Assembly: GCF_900475755.1 (NCBI RefSeq)
Contig: NZ_LS483411.1
Location: forward strand, 682,001-746,000
From: Haemophilus influenzae
GTDB lineage: Bacteria; Pseudomonadota; Gammaproteobacteria; Enterobacterales; Pasteurellaceae
Length of the DNA stretch: 64,000 nucleotides
Direction of reading: 5' to 3'
The position numbers were made by a program, and so were the translations under genes. The notes beneath the pieces are model-generated. The model made no database searches and was not told the DNA's origin. It was given only the letters and a program-made list of their open reading frames with translations. The number at the start of each line of letters is the position of its first letter. Position 1 is the stretch's first letter. Positions 31,355 to 42,337 of this stretch are shown here, piece after piece.

Positions 31355-31807
31355 ATGAAACTTACTTCAAAAGGTCGTTATGCAGTTACAGCCGTTTTGG
31401 ATATTGCTTTAAATGCAGATGGCGGGCCTGTAAGCCTTGCGGATATTTCTGAACGCCAACATATTTCCTTATCTTATTTAGAGCAACTTTTTGCTAAATT
31501 ACGTAAAGACGGTTTAGTCAAAAGTGTTCGCGGACCCGGAGGGGGTTATCAGTTAGGGCTACCAAGTGAACAAATTTCTGTAGGAATGATTATTGCAGCA
31601 GTAAATGAAAATATTCACGTAACGAAATGTTTGGGGCGTGAAAATTGTAAAAATGGTGTGGAATGTTTAACTCACGAACTTTGGGAAGATTTAAGTTTAC
31701 GTATTGAAAGTTTTTTAAACGAGATTACCTTAGCTGAGCTGGTAAATAAGCGTAATGTAAAGCGTCAATCTCATCGTGATTTTAACAATTTGTTAGTTAA
31801 TCAATAA
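31355..31807 (+). CDS. iscR: Rrf2-family iron-sulfur regulator IscR
   Basis: Winged-helix regulator of 150 residues that senses the cell's Fe-S status. DNA-binding helices around residues 25-60 ([27 protein letters not shown] wing). The cluster ligands are the three cysteines in [13 protein letters not shown] with a nearby His in LTHELW. First gene of the isc operon and probably self-repressed through the site at 31295-31319. Confidence 0.96.
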   Translation: MKLTSKGRYAVTAVLDIALNADGGPVSLADISERQHISLSYLEQLFAKLRKDGLVKSVRGPGGGYQLGLPSEQISVGMIIAAVNENIHVTKCLGRENCKNGVECLTHELWEDLSLRIESFLNEITLAELVNKRNVKRQSHRDFNNLLVNQ

Positions 31808-31875
31808 AAAGGATAAGCCGGATATTTTTCAAATAAAAAAAGTGCGGTTATATTTAGCATAATTTAGGAGTGAAA

Positions 31876-33090
31876 ATGAAATTACCTATTTATTTAGACT
31901 ACGCAGCGACCTGTCCAGTCGATGAACGTGTTGCGAAAAAAATGATGGCGTTTCTAACCATCGATGGCACATTTGGCAATCCAGCCTCTCGCTCACATAA
32001 ATTTGGTTGGCAAGCAGAAGAAGCTGTTGATATTGCACGTAATCAAATCGCTGATCTCATTGGCGCAGATTCTCGTGAAATTGTCTTTACTTCTGGCGCA
32101 ACAGAATCTGACAACCTCGCAATTAAAGGTGCGGCACATTTCTATCAAACTAAAGGTAAACACATTATTACCTGTAAAACTGAACATAAAGCAGTGTTAG
32201 ATACTTGCCGTCAATTAGAAAGAGAAGGTTTTGAAGTAACTTATTTGTCTCCAGAAGCTGATGGTTTAATTGATTTAGAAAAATTCAAAGCTGCGCTTCG
32301 TCCAGATACAATTCTAGCTTCAATTATGCACGCTAATAATGAAATTGGTGTGTTACAAGATATTAAAGCTATTGGTGAGCTTTGTCGTGCAAATAAAACA
32401 ATTTTCCATGTGGATGCAACGCAAAGTGTTGGTAAAGTTGAAATTAATTTGGAAGAATTAGCTGTTGATTTAATGTCGATGTCTAGCCATAAACTTTACG
32501 GGCCAAAAGGTATTGGTGCATTGTATGTTCGTCGTAAACCTCGTGTACGTTTAGAGGCGATTATTCATGGTGGTGGTCACGAACGTGGTATGCGTTCAGG
32601 TACATTACCTGTTCATCAAATCGTAGGAATGGGAGAGGCATATCGAATTGCAAAAGAAGAAATGGCATCAGAAATGCCGCGCTTAAAAGCACTTCGTGAT
32701 CGTTTATATAATGGCTTAAAAGATATTGAAGAAACTTATGTAAATGGTTCAATGGAACATCGTTTAGATAGCAATTTAAATATTAGCTTTAACTATGTTG
32801 AGGGCGAATCCTTAATGATGGCGTTGCGCGATATTGCAGTATCTTCTGGTTCTGCTTGTACATCTGCTAGTTTAGAGCCATCTTATGTATTGCGCGCACT
32901 TGGCTTAAATGATGAATTGGCGCACAGTTCAATTCGTTTCACATTAGGTCGTTATACTACTGAAGAAGAAATTGATTACACAATTAATTTAATGAAAGGT
33001 GCGGTAGAAAAACTTCGTGCATTATCGCCATTATGGGATATGTTTAAAGAAGGTATTGATTTAAATACCATTGAGTGGTCTGCTCACTAA
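31876..33090 (+). CDS. iscS: Cysteine desulfurase
   Basis: PLP enzyme supplying sulfur for Fe-S clusters and tRNA thiolation; 404 residues from ATG 31876 behind TAGGAG. PLP lysine in [11 protein letters not shown] near 206 and the persulfide cysteine in [21 protein letters not shown] near 328, both as in E. coli IscS. Second gene of the isc operon, preceded by a single uptake signal. Confidence 0.97.
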   Translation: MKLPIYLDYAATCPVDERVAKKMMAFLTIDGTFGNPASRSHKFGWQAEEAVDIARNQIADLIGADSREIVFTSGATESDNLAIKGAAHFYQTKGKHIITCKTEHKAVLDTCRQLEREGFEVTYLSPEADGLIDLEKFKAALRPDTILASIMHANNEIGVLQDIKAIGELCRANKTIFHVDATQSVGKVEINLEELAVDLMSMSSHKLYGPKGIGALYVRRKPRVRLEAIIHGGGHERGMRSGTLPVHQIVGMGEAYRIAKEEMASEMPRLKALRDRLYNGLKDIEETYVNGSMEHRLDSNLNISFNYVEGESLMMALRDIAVSSGSACTSASLEPSYVLRALGLNDELAHSSIRFTLGRYTTEEEIDYTINLMKGAVEKLRALSPLWDMFKEGIDLNTIEWSAH

Positions 33091-33149
33091 TATTTAGTTG
33101 CCATTATCTGACAATGGCATTTGCTAGAATTGAAAAAAGGAAAGTTAAA

Positions 33150-33533
33150 ATGGCTTATAGCGAAAAAGTAATTGATCATTATGAAAATCCACGTAATGTG
33201 GGATCATTAGACAAAAAAGATAGCAATGTTGGTACTGGAATGGTCGGTGCGCCAGCTTGTGGTGATGTTATGCAACTACAAATCAAAGTAGATGATAATG
33301 GCATTATTGAAGATGCAAAATTCAAAACTTATGGTTGTGGTTCTGCGATTGCATCTAGTTCATTAATTACTGAGTGGGTAAAAGGCAAATCTTTAGAAGA
33401 AGCAGGGGCTATTAAAAATAGCCAAATTGCTGAAGAATTAGAATTACCGCCAGTGAAAGTGCATTGCTCTATTTTAGCAGAAGATGCAATTAAAGCAGCA
33501 ATTGCTGATTATAAAGCAAAACAAGGCGAATAA
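33150..33533 (+). CDS. iscU: Fe-S cluster assembly scaffold IscU
   Basis: Scaffold on which clusters are built; 127 residues from ATG 33150 (MAYSEKVIDHYENPRN). Three conserved cysteines (PACGD, YGCGSAIASS, VHCSILAEDAI) plus the aspartate of ACGD, and the HscA-recognition motif LPPVK. AAAGGAAAG precedes this ATG, and a longer GTG-started frame would add 25 atypical residues. Confidence 0.97.
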   Translation: MAYSEKVIDHYENPRNVGSLDKKDSNVGTGMVGAPACGDVMQLQIKVDDNGIIEDAKFKTYGCGSAIASSSLITEWVKGKSLEEAGAIKNSQIAEELELPPVKVHCSILAEDAIKAAIADYKAKQGE

Positions 33534-33538
33534 TGTGA

Positions 33539-33568
33539 AAAAGTGCGGTCAATTTTGACCGCACTTTT
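33539..33568. terminator. Inverted uptake-signal hairpin between iscU and iscA
   Basis: AAAAGTGCGGTCAA and its perfect complement form a 14-base stem ending in TTTT. Its position inside the isc operon suggests partial termination or 3'-end protection of the iscRSU message rather than a full stop. Confidence 0.7.
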
Positions 33569-33587
33569 AGCGGTGTTTGGGGGATAG

Positions 33588-33911
33588 ATGGGTATTACAT
33601 TAACAGAAAAAGCAGCTCAGCGAGTGAAAGCCTTTTTGGATAATCGTGGTAAAGGTATTGGATTACGTTTAGGTGTGAAAACATCAGGTTGTTCTGGCTT
33701 AGCTTATGTACTTGAGTTTGTAGATGTTTTAAATTCAGAAGATCAAGTTTTTGAGCAGCACGGTGTTAATATTATTGTCGATCCAAAAAGTCTCGTTTAT
33801 CTCAATGGCATTGAACTGGATTATGTAAAAGAAGGCCTAAATGAAGGCTTTAAATATAATAATCCAAATGTAAAAGAATCTTGTGGTTGTGGCGAAAGTT
33901 TCCACGTTTAA
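33588..33911 (+). CDS. iscA: A-type Fe-S carrier IscA
   Basis: Carries clusters to apo-proteins; 107 residues with the three conserved cysteines in TSGCSGLAY and ESCGCGESF. The ATG follows GGGGGATAG. Fourth gene of the operon. Confidence 0.96.
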   Translation: MGITLTEKAAQRVKAFLDNRGKGIGLRLGVKTSGCSGLAYVLEFVDVLNSEDQVFEQHGVNIIVDPKSLVYLNGIELDYVKEGLNEGFKYNNPNVKESCGCGESFHV

Positions 33912-33923
33912 GGTAATAATCTG

Positions 33924-34448
33924 ATGTTAAATCCTTTTCAAATTTTTGATTTACCCGTTGATTTTCAGCTGGATGAAAAAGCACTAAATGCACATTATTT
34001 AAAATTACAAAAGGCTCTACATCCAGATAATTTTGTCTCAAGTAGTGCGTTAGAACAACGCGTTGCGATGCAAAAATCAACCGAAGTGAATGATGCCTTA
34101 AAAACGTTAAAAGACCCAATTTTGCGAGCTGAAGCGATCATTGCTCTTAATACTGGTGAGCAGTTAGATCTTGAACAAAAAAGCACGCAAGATGTGGCGT
34201 TTTTAATGCAACAGTTACAGTGGCGAGAACAATTAGAAGAAGTTGAAAGCCAGCAAGATGAAAGAGCATTAAATGCTTTTGCGAAAGAAATTAAACAAGA
34301 AACTCAATTATTATTGACCGCACTTTTTGAGAGTTTGAAATCTCAAGAATGGGCGAGAGCATCTCAATACTGTGATAAATTACGTTTTACCCGTAAACTT
34401 TCTGAAGAAATTGAGCGTGTGGAAGAACGAATTTTTGAATTAGATTAA
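33924..34448 (+). CDS. hscB: Co-chaperone HscB
   Basis: J-domain protein that brings IscU to HscA; 174 residues. J domain at residues 1-70 with the HPD motif in LQKALHPDNF, then a three-helix bundle that binds IscU. Twelve bases after iscA. Followed by a perfect palindrome, then an additional gene before hscA. Confidence 0.95.
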   Translation: MLNPFQIFDLPVDFQLDEKALNAHYLKLQKALHPDNFVSSSALEQRVAMQKSTEVNDALKTLKDPILRAEAIIALNTGEQLDLEQKSTQDVAFLMQQLQWREQLEEVESQQDERALNAFAKEIKQETQLLLTALFESLKSQEWARASQYCDKLRFTRKLSEEIERVEERIFELD

Positions 34449-34450
34449 AT

Positions 34451-34477
34451 GTAGGGGCAAATGTAATTTGCCCCTAC
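34451..34477. repeat. 12-bp perfect palindrome downstream of hscB
   Basis: GTAGGGGCAAAT and ATTTGCCCCTAC around the loop GTA. It is immediately after the hscB stop; no T run follows. GC-rich arms of this type look like small dispersed repeats. Confidence 0.8.
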
Positions 34478-34498
34478 GAGATGTGAATAAATAACACT

Positions 34499-35185
34499 AT
34501 GCAAACTCTTGAACAGCTCACTAGTCCAGAACATTCTGCTTGGATAATCATTTCCCAATGGATTGATAACGCTCGCAATCATTGTGAAGTAATTAAAAAA
34601 GATCAATCCAGTGCGGAGCGTGAGCTTTTTACTATGCAAATGCCAACATCCTCGCCAATGGGCGCAGTAATCTATGAAACAGGTGGAATTTTAATTCATT
34701 ATGGTTGGTTACGTATTTTAGGTTCTGGAAGTTTTAAATTACCGCGTGGCTTGATGGATTGGAATTTCAGTAAATCTTTTAGTGAGTCAGGCGAAAAACC
34801 AAAATATTTATTAGTTGCAGATGATGTGATTGGTGGTTATTTTGCGTTAAATGGTGGTTCGTTAGGCGATAATATTGGCAAAATTTATTACTATTCGTCA
34901 AAAGATCTTACTTGGCATAATTTAAATTTTACTTACACAGAATTTTTAGCTTGGGCATTGAATGGCGATTTAGAGGCCTTTTATCAAGGACTATTTTGGC
35001 AAAATTGGCAAGATGATGTAAAACAATTAGATGGTAATCAAATTTTTGTATTCACGCCTGATTTAAACCAAGACAGAAAAATAGCAATTGATGAACGCCA
35101 AAAACAGGAAGTCAATATTGAAACCCATTACCAAGCAAGCTTTGCAGAAAAAAATAAATTTGATTTGGCGTATTCCGCCGCATAA
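34499..35185 (+). CDS. DUF2625-type protein inside the isc operon
   Basis: A soluble 228-residue protein without signal peptide or membrane helix. It has features I associate with DUF2625: [22 protein letters not shown] near 55-80, [39 protein letters not shown] near 100-138, and [23 protein letters not shown] near 145-168. The layout recalls the SMI1/KNR4 superfamily, but I cannot prove that link. It sits between hscB and hscA, 17 bases before hscA, so it must be co-transcribed. E. coli has no such gene there. The link to Fe-S assembly is by position only. Confidence 0.7.
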   Translation: MQTLEQLTSPEHSAWIIISQWIDNARNHCEVIKKDQSSAERELFTMQMPTSSPMGAVIYETGGILIHYGWLRILGSGSFKLPRGLMDWNFSKSFSESGEKPKYLLVADDVIGGYFALNGGSLGDNIGKIYYYSSKDLTWHNLNFTYTEFLAWALNGDLEAFYQGLFWQNWQDDVKQLDGNQIFVFTPDLNQDRKIAIDERQKQEVNIETHYQASFAEKNKFDLAYSAA

Positions 35186-35202
35186 CTAGTAGAAAAAAGT
35201 AT

Positions 35203-37062
35203 ATGGCATTATTACAAATTGCAGAACCCGGACAAACAGCGGCTCCACACCAACATCGTTTGGCGGTAGGAATTGATTTGGGAACAACTAATTCTTTAGT
35301 AGCATCTGTGCGTAGTGGAAAATCCGTGATTCTTAATGATGAACAAGATCGTAGTCTTGTACCATCAGTTGTTCATTATGGCGTTGCAGAAAAGAAAGTT
35401 GGTTTGGAAGCTTTTGAACAAGCATCACTTGATCCCCAAAATACAGTGATTTCAGTCAAACGCTTAATTGGTCGAAGTCTTGCAGATGTGCAATCTCGTT
35501 ATCCTAGTTTGCCTTATGAATTTGTAGCAAGTGAAAATGGATTACCTTTAATTGTTACAGCACAAGGGCAGAAAAGTCCAATTGAAGTGTCTTCAGATAT
35601 TTTGTCGCGTTTAAATCATATTGCCGAACAACGCCTTGGCGGAGAACTTTCTGGTGTTGTGATTACAGTTCCTGCTTATTTTGATGATGCTCAACGTCAA
35701 AGCACTAAAGATGCTGCGCGTTTAGTAGGGCTAAATGTATTACGTTTATTGAATGAACCTACTGCAGCTGCACTCGCTTATGGATTAGATAGTGGGCAGG
35801 AAGGCATTATTGCGGTTTATGATTTAGGCGGTGGCACATTTGATATTTCAATTTTACGCTTATCAAAAGGTATCTTTGAAGTTTTAGCAACGGGGGGAGA
35901 CACTGCATTAGGTGGAGATGATTTTGATCATTTAATTGCAGATTGGGTAATAGAACAAACTAAGCTAAAACCACAAACAGCAAATCAACAGCGTGAGTTA
36001 ATAACCCTTGCTAACCAAGCTAAAATTACTTTGACTAATGAAAAAAGTGCGGTTATTTCTTGGCAAGATTTTTCAGTAGAAATTTCGCGGGAACAATTCA
36101 ATGAATTAATTTATCCGCTTGTAAAACGTTCATTGCTAACTTGTCGTCGGGCATTGAAAGATGCCAATGTGGAATCCGAAGAAGTGCAAGCGGTGGTAAT
36201 GGTTGGCGGTTCAACTCGTGTGCCTTATGTAAGAGAACAAGTTGGCGAGTTTTTTGGTAAAACACCATTAACCTCAATCGATCCTGATAAAGTTGTGGCA
36301 CTTGGTGCTGCAATTCAAGCAGATATTTTAGTCGGGAATAAAACTGATTCTGATATGTTATTGCTTGATGTTGTACCACTTTCTTTAGGCATTGAGACGA
36401 TGGGCGGATTAGTGGAAAAAATTATTCCACGTAATACAACAATTCCTGTAGCTCGTGCGCAAGAGTTTACTACTTTCAAAGATGGACAAACGGCAATGAC
36501 TGTTCATGTGCTACAAGGCGAACGAGAGCTAGTGGATGATTGTCGTTCTTTAGGACGCTTTACTCTACGAGGTATTCCGCCAATGGCAGCGGGTGCAGCC
36601 CATATTAGAGTGACTTATCAAGTGGATGCAGATGGTTTATTAAGCGTTACAGCGATGGAAAAATCGACAAAAGTACAGTCTTCAATACAAATTAAACCAT
36701 CTTATGGCTTAACTGATGAAGAAGTAACCGCAATGATTAAATCCTCTTTTGATAATGCGCAAGAAGATTTGCAAGCACGTGAATTAGCCGAGCAGCGTGT
36801 GGAAGCAGATCGTGTTATTGAAAGCGTAATTGTTGCGTTACAAGCAGATGGGGCTGAATTGCTTAGCACAGATGAATTTCATCATATTGAAACTGTGTTA
36901 AAACAATTAATGGATGTAAAACAAGGTTCAGATCGCGATGCAATTGCACAAGGAATTAAAGCCTTGGATACTGCTACCCAAGAATTTGCAGCACGTCGAA
37001 TGAATGCATCGATTAATAAAGCTTTGACAGGCAAAAATTTGTCAGATATTGAAAAACCGTAA
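35203..37062 (+). CDS. hscA: Fe-S assembly Hsp70 chaperone HscA
   Basis: Specialised Hsp70 that drives cluster release from IscU; 619 residues. The ATPase domain carries [16 protein letters not shown] near 23, [13 protein letters not shown] near 205 and [15 protein letters not shown] near 330. The substrate-binding domain begins near 390 ([13 protein letters not shown]). It differs from DnaK in lacking the long acidic tail. Confidence 0.97.
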   Translation: MALLQIAEPGQTAAPHQHRLAVGIDLGTTNSLVASVRSGKSVILNDEQDRSLVPSVVHYGVAEKKVGLEAFEQASLDPQNTVISVKRLIGRSLADVQSRYPSLPYEFVASENGLPLIVTAQGQKSPIEVSSDILSRLNHIAEQRLGGELSGVVITVPAYFDDAQRQSTKDAARLVGLNVLRLLNEPTAAALAYGLDSGQEGIIAVYDLGGGTFDISILRLSKGIFEVLATGGDTALGGDDFDHLIADWVIEQTKLKPQTANQQRELITLANQAKITLTNEKSAVISWQDFSVEISREQFNELIYPLVKRSLLTCRRALKDANVESEEVQAVVMVGGSTRVPYVREQVGEFFGKTPLTSIDPDKVVALGAAIQADILVGNKTDSDMLLLDVVPLSLGIETMGGLVEKIIPRNTTIPVARAQEFTTFKDGQTAMTVHVLQGERELVDDCRSLGRFTLRGIPPMAAGAAHIRVTYQVDADGLLSVTAMEKSTKVQSSIQIKPSYGLTDEEVTAMIKSSFDNAQEDLQARELAEQRVEADRVIESVIVALQADGAELLSTDEFHHIETVLKQLMDVKQGSDRDAIAQGIKALDTATQEFAARRMNASINKALTGKNLSDIEKP

Positions 37063-37101
37063 AACTGCGGTCAGATATTAAATAATTTTGAGGAAAGTAT
37101 T

Positions 37102-37443
37102 ATGCCAAAAGTGATTTTTTTACCTAATGAAGATTTTTGTCCTGAAGGTATGGTCGTTGATGCTGCAACAGGAGATAACTTATTAGAAGTTGCTCACAAT
37201 GCGGGAGTAGAAATTCATCATGCTTGTGATGGTTCTTGTGCTTGTACAACTTGCCACGTGATTGTTCGTGAAGGGTTTGATTCTTTAAATGAAACGAGTG
37301 ATCAAGAAGAAGATATGCTAGATAAGGCTTGGGGATTAGAAATGGATAGCCGTTTATCTTGTCAATGTGTCGTGGGAAATGAAGATCTTGTGGTAGAAAT
37401 TCCAAAATATAACCTTAATCACGCAAATGAGGCTGCTCACTAA
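37102..37443 (+). CDS. fdx: [2Fe-2S] ferredoxin of the isc system
   Basis: Electron donor for cluster assembly, 113 residues. Cluster ligands C42, C48, C51 and C87 are present in the adrenodoxin-type spacing ([10 protein letters not shown], then SCQC), with an extra Cys at 46. Its stop codon shares its last base with the ATG of iscX. Confidence 0.96.
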
Positions 37444-37637
37444 TGAAATGGACAGACGCCCAATTAATTGCAGAAGAACTTTACGATCGTAATCCAGATT
37501 TAGATCCAAAAACCGTTCGTTTTACTGATTTACATAAATGGATTTGTGAACTTGAAGATTTTGACGATGATCCGAATAAATCAAATGAATCAATTCTTGA
37601 GGCTATTTTATTAAAATGGTTAGATGAATTTGAATAA
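37443..37637 (+). CDS. iscX: Fe-S assembly protein IscX
   Basis: Small acidic protein (64 residues) that binds IscS and iron and tunes cluster assembly. Family motif: [33 protein letters not shown]. Last gene of the isc operon, one-base overlap with fdx. Confidence 0.95.
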   Translation: MKWTDAQLIAEELYDRNPDLDPKTVRFTDLHKWICELEDFDDDPNKSNESILEAILLKWLDEFE

Positions 37638-37656
37638 TCAGAAATTTGATTGAAAA

Positions 37657-37688
37657 AATACCCGCACTTTGATGCGGGTATTATTTTT
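37657..37688. terminator. Terminator of the isc operon
   Basis: AATACCCGCA and TGCGGGTATT around CTTTGA, followed by ATTTTTT. It overlaps the 3' end of the converging yfgM gene by one base. Confidence 0.9.
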
Positions 37689-38302
37689 TAAAGGTTGTTT
37701 AATTTCATTTTTGCCATTTGTTGTTCTAATTGGCTACCACTTTGTTGTGCTTGCTCAAAGCTGTTTTTCGCCGCAACTTTATCTCCTTTTGCAATTTGGA
37801 TATCGCCAGTTAAAATCGCTTTGCGAGCATTAAAACTTTCGCCTTTCACTTGGTTTAATGTGCTTAAAGCATTATCTAATTGACCCAATTGAAATTGCAC
37901 CGCACTTAGACGTAATGCAACAATAGATGTTAATACTTCATCTTGAGATTGGGTTAATGCTTGGTTTAAATTTGCTTCTGCTGCTGAAAAATCTTGTTTT
38001 TCAGTGGCTTTTTTCGCTTCATCTAACAAAGCAAAGACAGCGTATGCCGTTTTGCTGTTAGCTTGCACAAATTGTTCTATATTTGCTTTTTTAGCCTGTT
38101 CGTCTTGTTGCACAGAATTAATTAAAGCATCATATTGTGCGGAGGCTTGAGCGATTTGTTCTGCTTGGTGGGCTTGCCAATAACGCCATCCAAACATACC
38201 GCCCACACCTAAGATAAAGGCGACAATAATTGTTTTGCCATTCTCTTTCCACCACTCTTTCAACTGGTTAATCTCTTGTTCTTCTTCAATGGAATAAGCC
38301 AT
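37688..38302 (-). CDS. yfgM: YfgM-family ancillary SecYEG translocon subunit
   Basis: 204 residues with one membrane segment near 23-43 (TIIVAFILGVGGMFGWRYW) and a periplasmic TPR-like domain. In E. coli YfgM works with PpiD at the Sec translocon. It is directly downstream of hisS, as in E. coli. The two lie 17 bases apart in the rodZ-ispG-hisS-yfgM operon. Confidence 0.9.
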   Translation of the reverse strand: MAYSIEEEQEINQLKEWWKENGKTIIVAFILGVGGMFGWRYWQAHQAEQIAQASAQYDALINSVQQDEQAKKANIEQFVQANSKTAYAVFALLDEAKKATEKQDFSAAEANLNQALTQSQDEVLTSIVALRLSAVQFQLGQLDNALSTLNQVKGESFNARKAILTGDIQIAKGDKVAAKNSFEQAQQSGSQLEQQMAKMKLNNL

Positions 38303-38319
38303 ATTTTTCCCCTTTTAAA

Positions 38320-39591
38320 TTAAAATTGAGTTTGAATATAGTCGATTATATTCACTAAATCTAAGGTTTGCTGATCTGCACCACCTTGTAAGTGTTTAAC
38401 AACGACTTGTTTATTTTGGACTTCGCTTTCGCCGATAACTAATGCTAATGTTGCACCAGATTTATCTGCACGTTTAAATTGTTTTTTAAAATTGCCACCA
38501 GAGCAGTGCAACATAGTATTTAAGTGCGGTAATTCTGAGCGTACTTTTTCCGCTAATTCAAAAGCGGCTAATGTTGTGCCTTCGCCTTGATAAACAACAT
38601 AAATATCCACCGCACTTTTAACAGGAACATTTGGATTAACTTCTTGTACCAACAAGACTAAACGCTCTAATCCCATCGCAAATCCGATGCTTGGCGTTGC
38701 GTGTCCGCCAAGTTGTTCCACTAAACCGTCATAACGACCGCCGCCACACACGGTACCTTGTGCACCAAGAGCAGAGGTTACCCACTCAAATACAGTTTTG
38801 TTGTAATAATCTAAACCACGCACGAGTTTAGGATTAATTTCATATTGAATATCAACAGCATCTAATAATGAACATAATTGTTCAAAATGCTCACGGCTTT
38901 CATCATCTAGATAATCAAGTAATTTTGGCGCGTTATCCAATACTTTTTGTAATTCTGGATTTTTGGTATCCAAAATACGCAATGGATTTTTTACCAAGCG
39001 ATCTTTTTCTTCATCGCTCATTAAATCTTGATGGTTTTCTAAGAATCCAACCAACGCAGAACGATAATTTGCTCGTGCTTCTAAAGAACCAATAGAGTTA
39101 AGTTGAAGTGTAACATATTGATCGATACCTAATGCTTTCCATAAACGATAGGTAAGCATGATTAATTCTGCATCGATTTCTGGATTTGCAATACCGAATA
39201 CCTCAACACCTGCTTGATGGAATTGACGGTAACGCCCTTTTTGTGGACGTTCATGACGGAACATTGGCCCGATATACCATAAGCGTTGTTCATTATTATA
39301 GATCCAACCGTGTTCAATGGCTGCTCGCACACAACCTGCTGTGCCTTCAGGGCGTAAGGTTAATTGTTCATTGTTATCCCAAAATGTGTACATTTCTTTT
39401 GAGACAACATCAGTTACTTCGCCGATTGCGCGCGCAAATAATGGCGTGCTTTCTACAATTGGCATACGCACTTCCGAATAGCCATAACTATTTAATACAT
39501 TGCGTACTTGTGCTTCAATCCATTGCCATAATGGAGATTCTGTTGGGGCGCAATCGTTCATACCACGAATTGCTTGAATTGTTTTTGCCAC
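38320..39591 (-). CDS. hisS: Histidyl-tRNA synthetase
   Basis: Class II synthetase of 423 residues (E. coli 424). Motif 2 [17 protein letters not shown] near 112-128, histidine-binding [15 protein letters not shown] near 258, GGGRYDGL near 285 and motif 3 GFAMGLERL near 310. C-terminal anticodon-binding domain. Operon with ispG upstream and yfgM downstream. Confidence 0.97.
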   Translation of the reverse strand: MAKTIQAIRGMNDCAPTESPLWQWIEAQVRNVLNSYGYSEVRMPIVESTPLFARAIGEVTDVVSKEMYTFWDNNEQLTLRPEGTAGCVRAAIEHGWIYNNEQRLWYIGPMFRHERPQKGRYRQFHQAGVEVFGIANPEIDAELIMLTYRLWKALGIDQYVTLQLNSIGSLEARANYRSALVGFLENHQDLMSDEEKDRLVKNPLRILDTKNPELQKVLDNAPKLLDYLDDESREHFEQLCSLLDAVDIQYEINPKLVRGLDYYNKTVFEWVTSALGAQGTVCGGGRYDGLVEQLGGHATPSIGFAMGLERLVLLVQEVNPNVPVKSAVDIYVVYQGEGTTLAAFELAEKVRSELPHLNTMLHCSGGNFKKQFKRADKSGATLALVIGESEVQNKQVVVKHLQGGADQQTLDLVNIIDYIQTQF

Positions 39592-39600
39592 GAGCTTTCC

Positions 39601-40707
39601 TTAAATAATTCTGTTTTTTGGATCTTGTCGTGCGATTTTCGCACGAATTTTTGCTTCTAATTGGTTCACTATATCTTCGTTATCAAAACGCTCTTTTTGA
39701 CGTTCGCCGTCAAGATAATAACCGCTTTTTTTGTTACCACCCGTTACGCCGAGATCGGAGACGAGTGCCTCGCCAGGACCATTCACTACACAGCCGATAA
39801 TCGATACATCCATTGGTGTAATAATATCTTCAAGGCGTTGTTCTAGTGCATTTACTGTGCCGATCACATCAAATTCTTGGCGAGAACAAGTTGGGCAAGC
39901 AATAAAATTAATGCCACGAGAGCGAATTCTTAAAGATTTCAAAATATCAAAACCGACTTTGATTTCCTCTATAGGATCTGCCGCCAAAGAAACGCGCAGC
40001 GTATCGCCAATGCCCTCAGCTAATAACATTCCTAAACCCACCGCAGATTTTACTGCACCAGCGCGTGCGCCACCTGCTTCTGTAATGCCTAAATGTAAAG
40101 GTTGTTTAATTGCTTTAGCCAGTAAACGATAAGATTCGACCGCTAAGAATACATCGGAGGCTTTTACGCTCACTTTAAATTGGTTGAAATTTAGGCGATC
40201 TAAAATTTCTACATGACGTAATGCGGACTCTAATAATGCTTCTGGTGTTGGTTCGCCGTATTTTTCTTGCAGATCTTTTTCCAAAGAGCCAGCGTTTACG
40301 CCAATACGAATCGGAATATTTTTGTCACGAGCACAATCAACAACGGCACGGATGCGATCTTCACGACCAATATTGCCAGGATTAATACGTAAACAATCCA
40401 CGCCATATTCTGCGACTTTTAACGCAATACGATAGTCGAAATGAATATCTGCTACGAGCGGGACATTCACTTGTTGTTTAATTTGTTTAAATGCTTCTGC
40501 AGCATCCATTGTTGGAACAGATACACGAACAATATCTGCACCAACACGTTCTAATGATTTAATTTGAGCAACTGTCGCTTCCACATCAGTAGTGCGAGTA
40601 TTTGTCATTGATTGCACGGCAATCGGTGCATCCCCACCAATTGGTACATTTCCCACATAAATTTTTGTCGATTCACGACGCTTAATAGTTGGCTGAAAAG
40701 CTGACAT
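39601..40707 (-). CDS. ispG: (E)-4-hydroxy-3-methylbut-2-enyl-diphosphate synthase
   Basis: Seventh step of the MEP isoprenoid pathway, a [4Fe-4S] enzyme of 368 residues. TIM-barrel half followed by the cluster domain with [10 protein letters not shown] near 270 and [15 protein letters not shown] near 305. It depends on the Fe-S machinery encoded a few kilobases away. Nine-base gaps to hisS and to rodZ indicate one operon. Confidence 0.97.
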   Translation of the reverse strand: MSAFQPTIKRRESTKIYVGNVPIGGDAPIAVQSMTNTRTTDVEATVAQIKSLERVGADIVRVSVPTMDAAEAFKQIKQQVNVPLVADIHFDYRIALKVAEYGVDCLRINPGNIGREDRIRAVVDCARDKNIPIRIGVNAGSLEKDLQEKYGEPTPEALLESALRHVEILDRLNFNQFKVSVKASDVFLAVESYRLLAKAIKQPLHLGITEAGGARAGAVKSAVGLGMLLAEGIGDTLRVSLAADPIEEIKVGFDILKSLRIRSRGINFIACPTCSRQEFDVIGTVNALEQRLEDIITPMDVSIIGCVVNGPGEALVSDLGVTGGNKKSGYYLDGERQKERFDNEDIVNQLEAKIRAKIARQDPKNRII

Positions 40708-40715
40708 TATTTTTC

Positions 40716-41627
40716 CTAAGGTTGTGAAAGTTTGAATTTTGCTACGCGACCATCCACTTTAAGAGGATAATTCTCGCCTTTGTAAGTGATGCGCACATTG
40801 CTTGGTGCGCCTACAATTAATGAAAATTCATTGCCATTAAAGGTTAATATTTCGCCTTGTTTATATTCTTTTTGTGCTAATACGTGACGGGCGTTATCTT
40901 TTACACTAATCCAACTGCTATTTGTCAAAATTTCAATCATTAAATCGCCTTTTGCTATAGGTAACGTTGGAGAAATACTTGGATTTTCGACCGCACTTTG
41001 AATGTCTGAAACTGATTTTTCATCGTTTTTGAGTAGTGAAACGCTATTTTCTTGTGCTATTTCTGGTAACACATTATTTGTTATTTCTACTGGTTGTGAG
41101 ACTGGTGCTGCTGTTTCTGGTGCAGATTTATTACTTTCTTCTGTTGTCACAAGAGCGGTGGCAGGCTGATTGTTTTCGGTAGAGGCAACATAGCTTTGCA
41201 CTAAATCATCGCGTTCTTGAGTATTTTGTTGATAACTTTGCCACCACCAAAGCCCAGTCATACCAATTACAATCACGAATACTATTGCGGTTAAACGCCC
41301 GATCCAACGATTGTGAGAAGAATATTGATTAACGGCACGGGTTGAACGTGCATTTTTCCCTAAATCATTTTTTTCGGTTTCAGCAAAAACAATATTTTCC
41401 CACACAGAATCTGGCAAACGTAAGAATTTTGCATAGCTGCGAACATAACCTTTGACAAATATAGAAGGCGTTGATTTTTGAATAAATTCATTATTTTCAA
41501 GTTGCTCTAATATAGAAGGGCGTAGCGTGATTTCTTTAGCGACATCTTCAAGAGAAAGATTTAAGGCTTCGCGTGTTTGACGAAAAATCTCACCAGGAGA
41601 AAGCACTTGCTCAGTAGTTGGATTCAT
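40716..41627 (-). CDS. rodZ: Cytoskeletal protein RodZ
   Basis: Bitopic cell-shape protein that tethers MreB. 303 residues from ATG 41625-41627: N-terminal helix-turn-helix of the HTH_25 type ([36 protein letters not shown]), one membrane helix near 115-135, a Thr/Pro/Ser-rich linker and a C-terminal DUF4115 beta domain. A TTG four codons upstream is a less likely start. rodZ-ispG-hisS order is as in E. coli. Confidence 0.92.
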   Translation of the reverse strand: MNPTTEQVLSPGEIFRQTREALNLSLEDVAKEITLRPSILEQLENNEFIQKSTPSIFVKGYVRSYAKFLRLPDSVWENIVFAETEKNDLGKNARSTRAVNQYSSHNRWIGRLTAIVFVIVIGMTGLWWWQSYQQNTQERDDLVQSYVASTENNQPATALVTTEESNKSAPETAAPVSQPVEITNNVLPEIAQENSVSLLKNDEKSVSDIQSAVENPSISPTLPIAKGDLMIEILTNSSWISVKDNARHVLAQKEYKQGEILTFNGNEFSLIVGAPSNVRITYKGENYPLKVDGRVAKFKLSQP

Positions 41628-41698
41628 AAATTTAATCAAATAATTAGGCGGTAAATAAGGGCTAAATTTTAAAGTCCAATACTTGATTTGGCAATGCT

Positions 41699-42238
41699 TT
41701 ATTTTAGGCTATTGAATTTTTCCGCACGTTTTCCATCGATTTGACGTAATTTTTCTAATGTTTGCTGATAAATATCCATTTTTTTCGCGGAATAAGCACA
41801 AAGCGCGATATTTTCAAATGTATCTGCTTGATGATAATAATTCGGCGAATTAAGGGCTAATTCAAATTGTTGCTGGGCTTGCTCAAATTTCTTTTGACTA
41901 CATAGAAACGTACCAAAATTATTATGTACATCGCCTTGTTTATGATTAAGTTTTACGGCTATTTCATACTCACGAAAGGCATTTTCTATTTGCCCTTGTT
42001 GTTGATAATAATGTGCAAGTGCTGAATGTACGAGATAGTAATTTTTATCGTGTTGAAGTGCTTTGTCTAAATTGATTTTAGCCAGTTGAGGATTATTTTG
42101 CTGAAGATAGCTCAAAGCGAGTTCCACTCGCGCTTTGGCGGCAGCTTGATGATCTAAGCTAGACGCAGATTGTGAAACGCAGGCAGAAAAAATGAAAGGG
42201 AAAATAACCGCACTTAGTTGTTTACTTATTGTTTGCAT
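41699..42238 (-). CDS. pilF: PilF/PilW-type pilotin lipoprotein with TPRs
   Basis: 179-residue lipoprotein (lipobox FSAC, Cys at residue 20) with about three tetratricopeptide repeats, including SYLQQNNPQLAKINLDKALQHD and FREYEIAVKLNHKQGDVHNNFGTFLC. Pilotins of this family help the type IV pilus secretin PilQ assemble. In Haemophilus the homolog is needed for DNA uptake. It is shorter than the 250-residue Pseudomonas PilF. Upstream rlmN is co-oriented; a hairpin lies between them. Confidence 0.85.
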   Translation of the reverse strand: MQTISKQLSAVIFPFIFSACVSQSASSLDHQAAAKARVELALSYLQQNNPQLAKINLDKALQHDKNYYLVHSALAHYYQQQGQIENAFREYEIAVKLNHKQGDVHNNFGTFLCSQKKFEQAQQQFELALNSPNYYHQADTFENIALCAYSAKKMDIYQQTLEKLRQIDGKRAEKFNSLK

Positions 42239-42301
42239 TTTTCTCCTTTTAACAGGGGCAGTCGAAATATTTAATATGCTTTAATTTGTATGAAAACATA
42301 G

Positions 42302-42330
42302 GGCATGTGAACTTGATTAATTCACATGCC
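42302..42330. terminator. Hairpin between rlmN and pilF
   Basis: Perfect 10-base arms GGCATGTGAA and TTCACATGCC with a 9-base loop. On the minus strand the following TATGTTTTC is only weakly T-rich, so attenuation rather than complete termination is likely. Confidence 0.55.
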
Positions 42331-42337
42331 TAGAATA

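Noticed and set aside
39186..39608. 140-residue plus-strand open frame across hisS.
   Set aside because: It lies entirely antisense to hisS, has no ribosome site and no coherent protein features.
42302..42330. Possible CRP site, because the dyad contains TGTGA and TCACA.
   Set aside because: The half-sites are 11 bases apart instead of 6, so it cannot be a CRP site; it is a hairpin.
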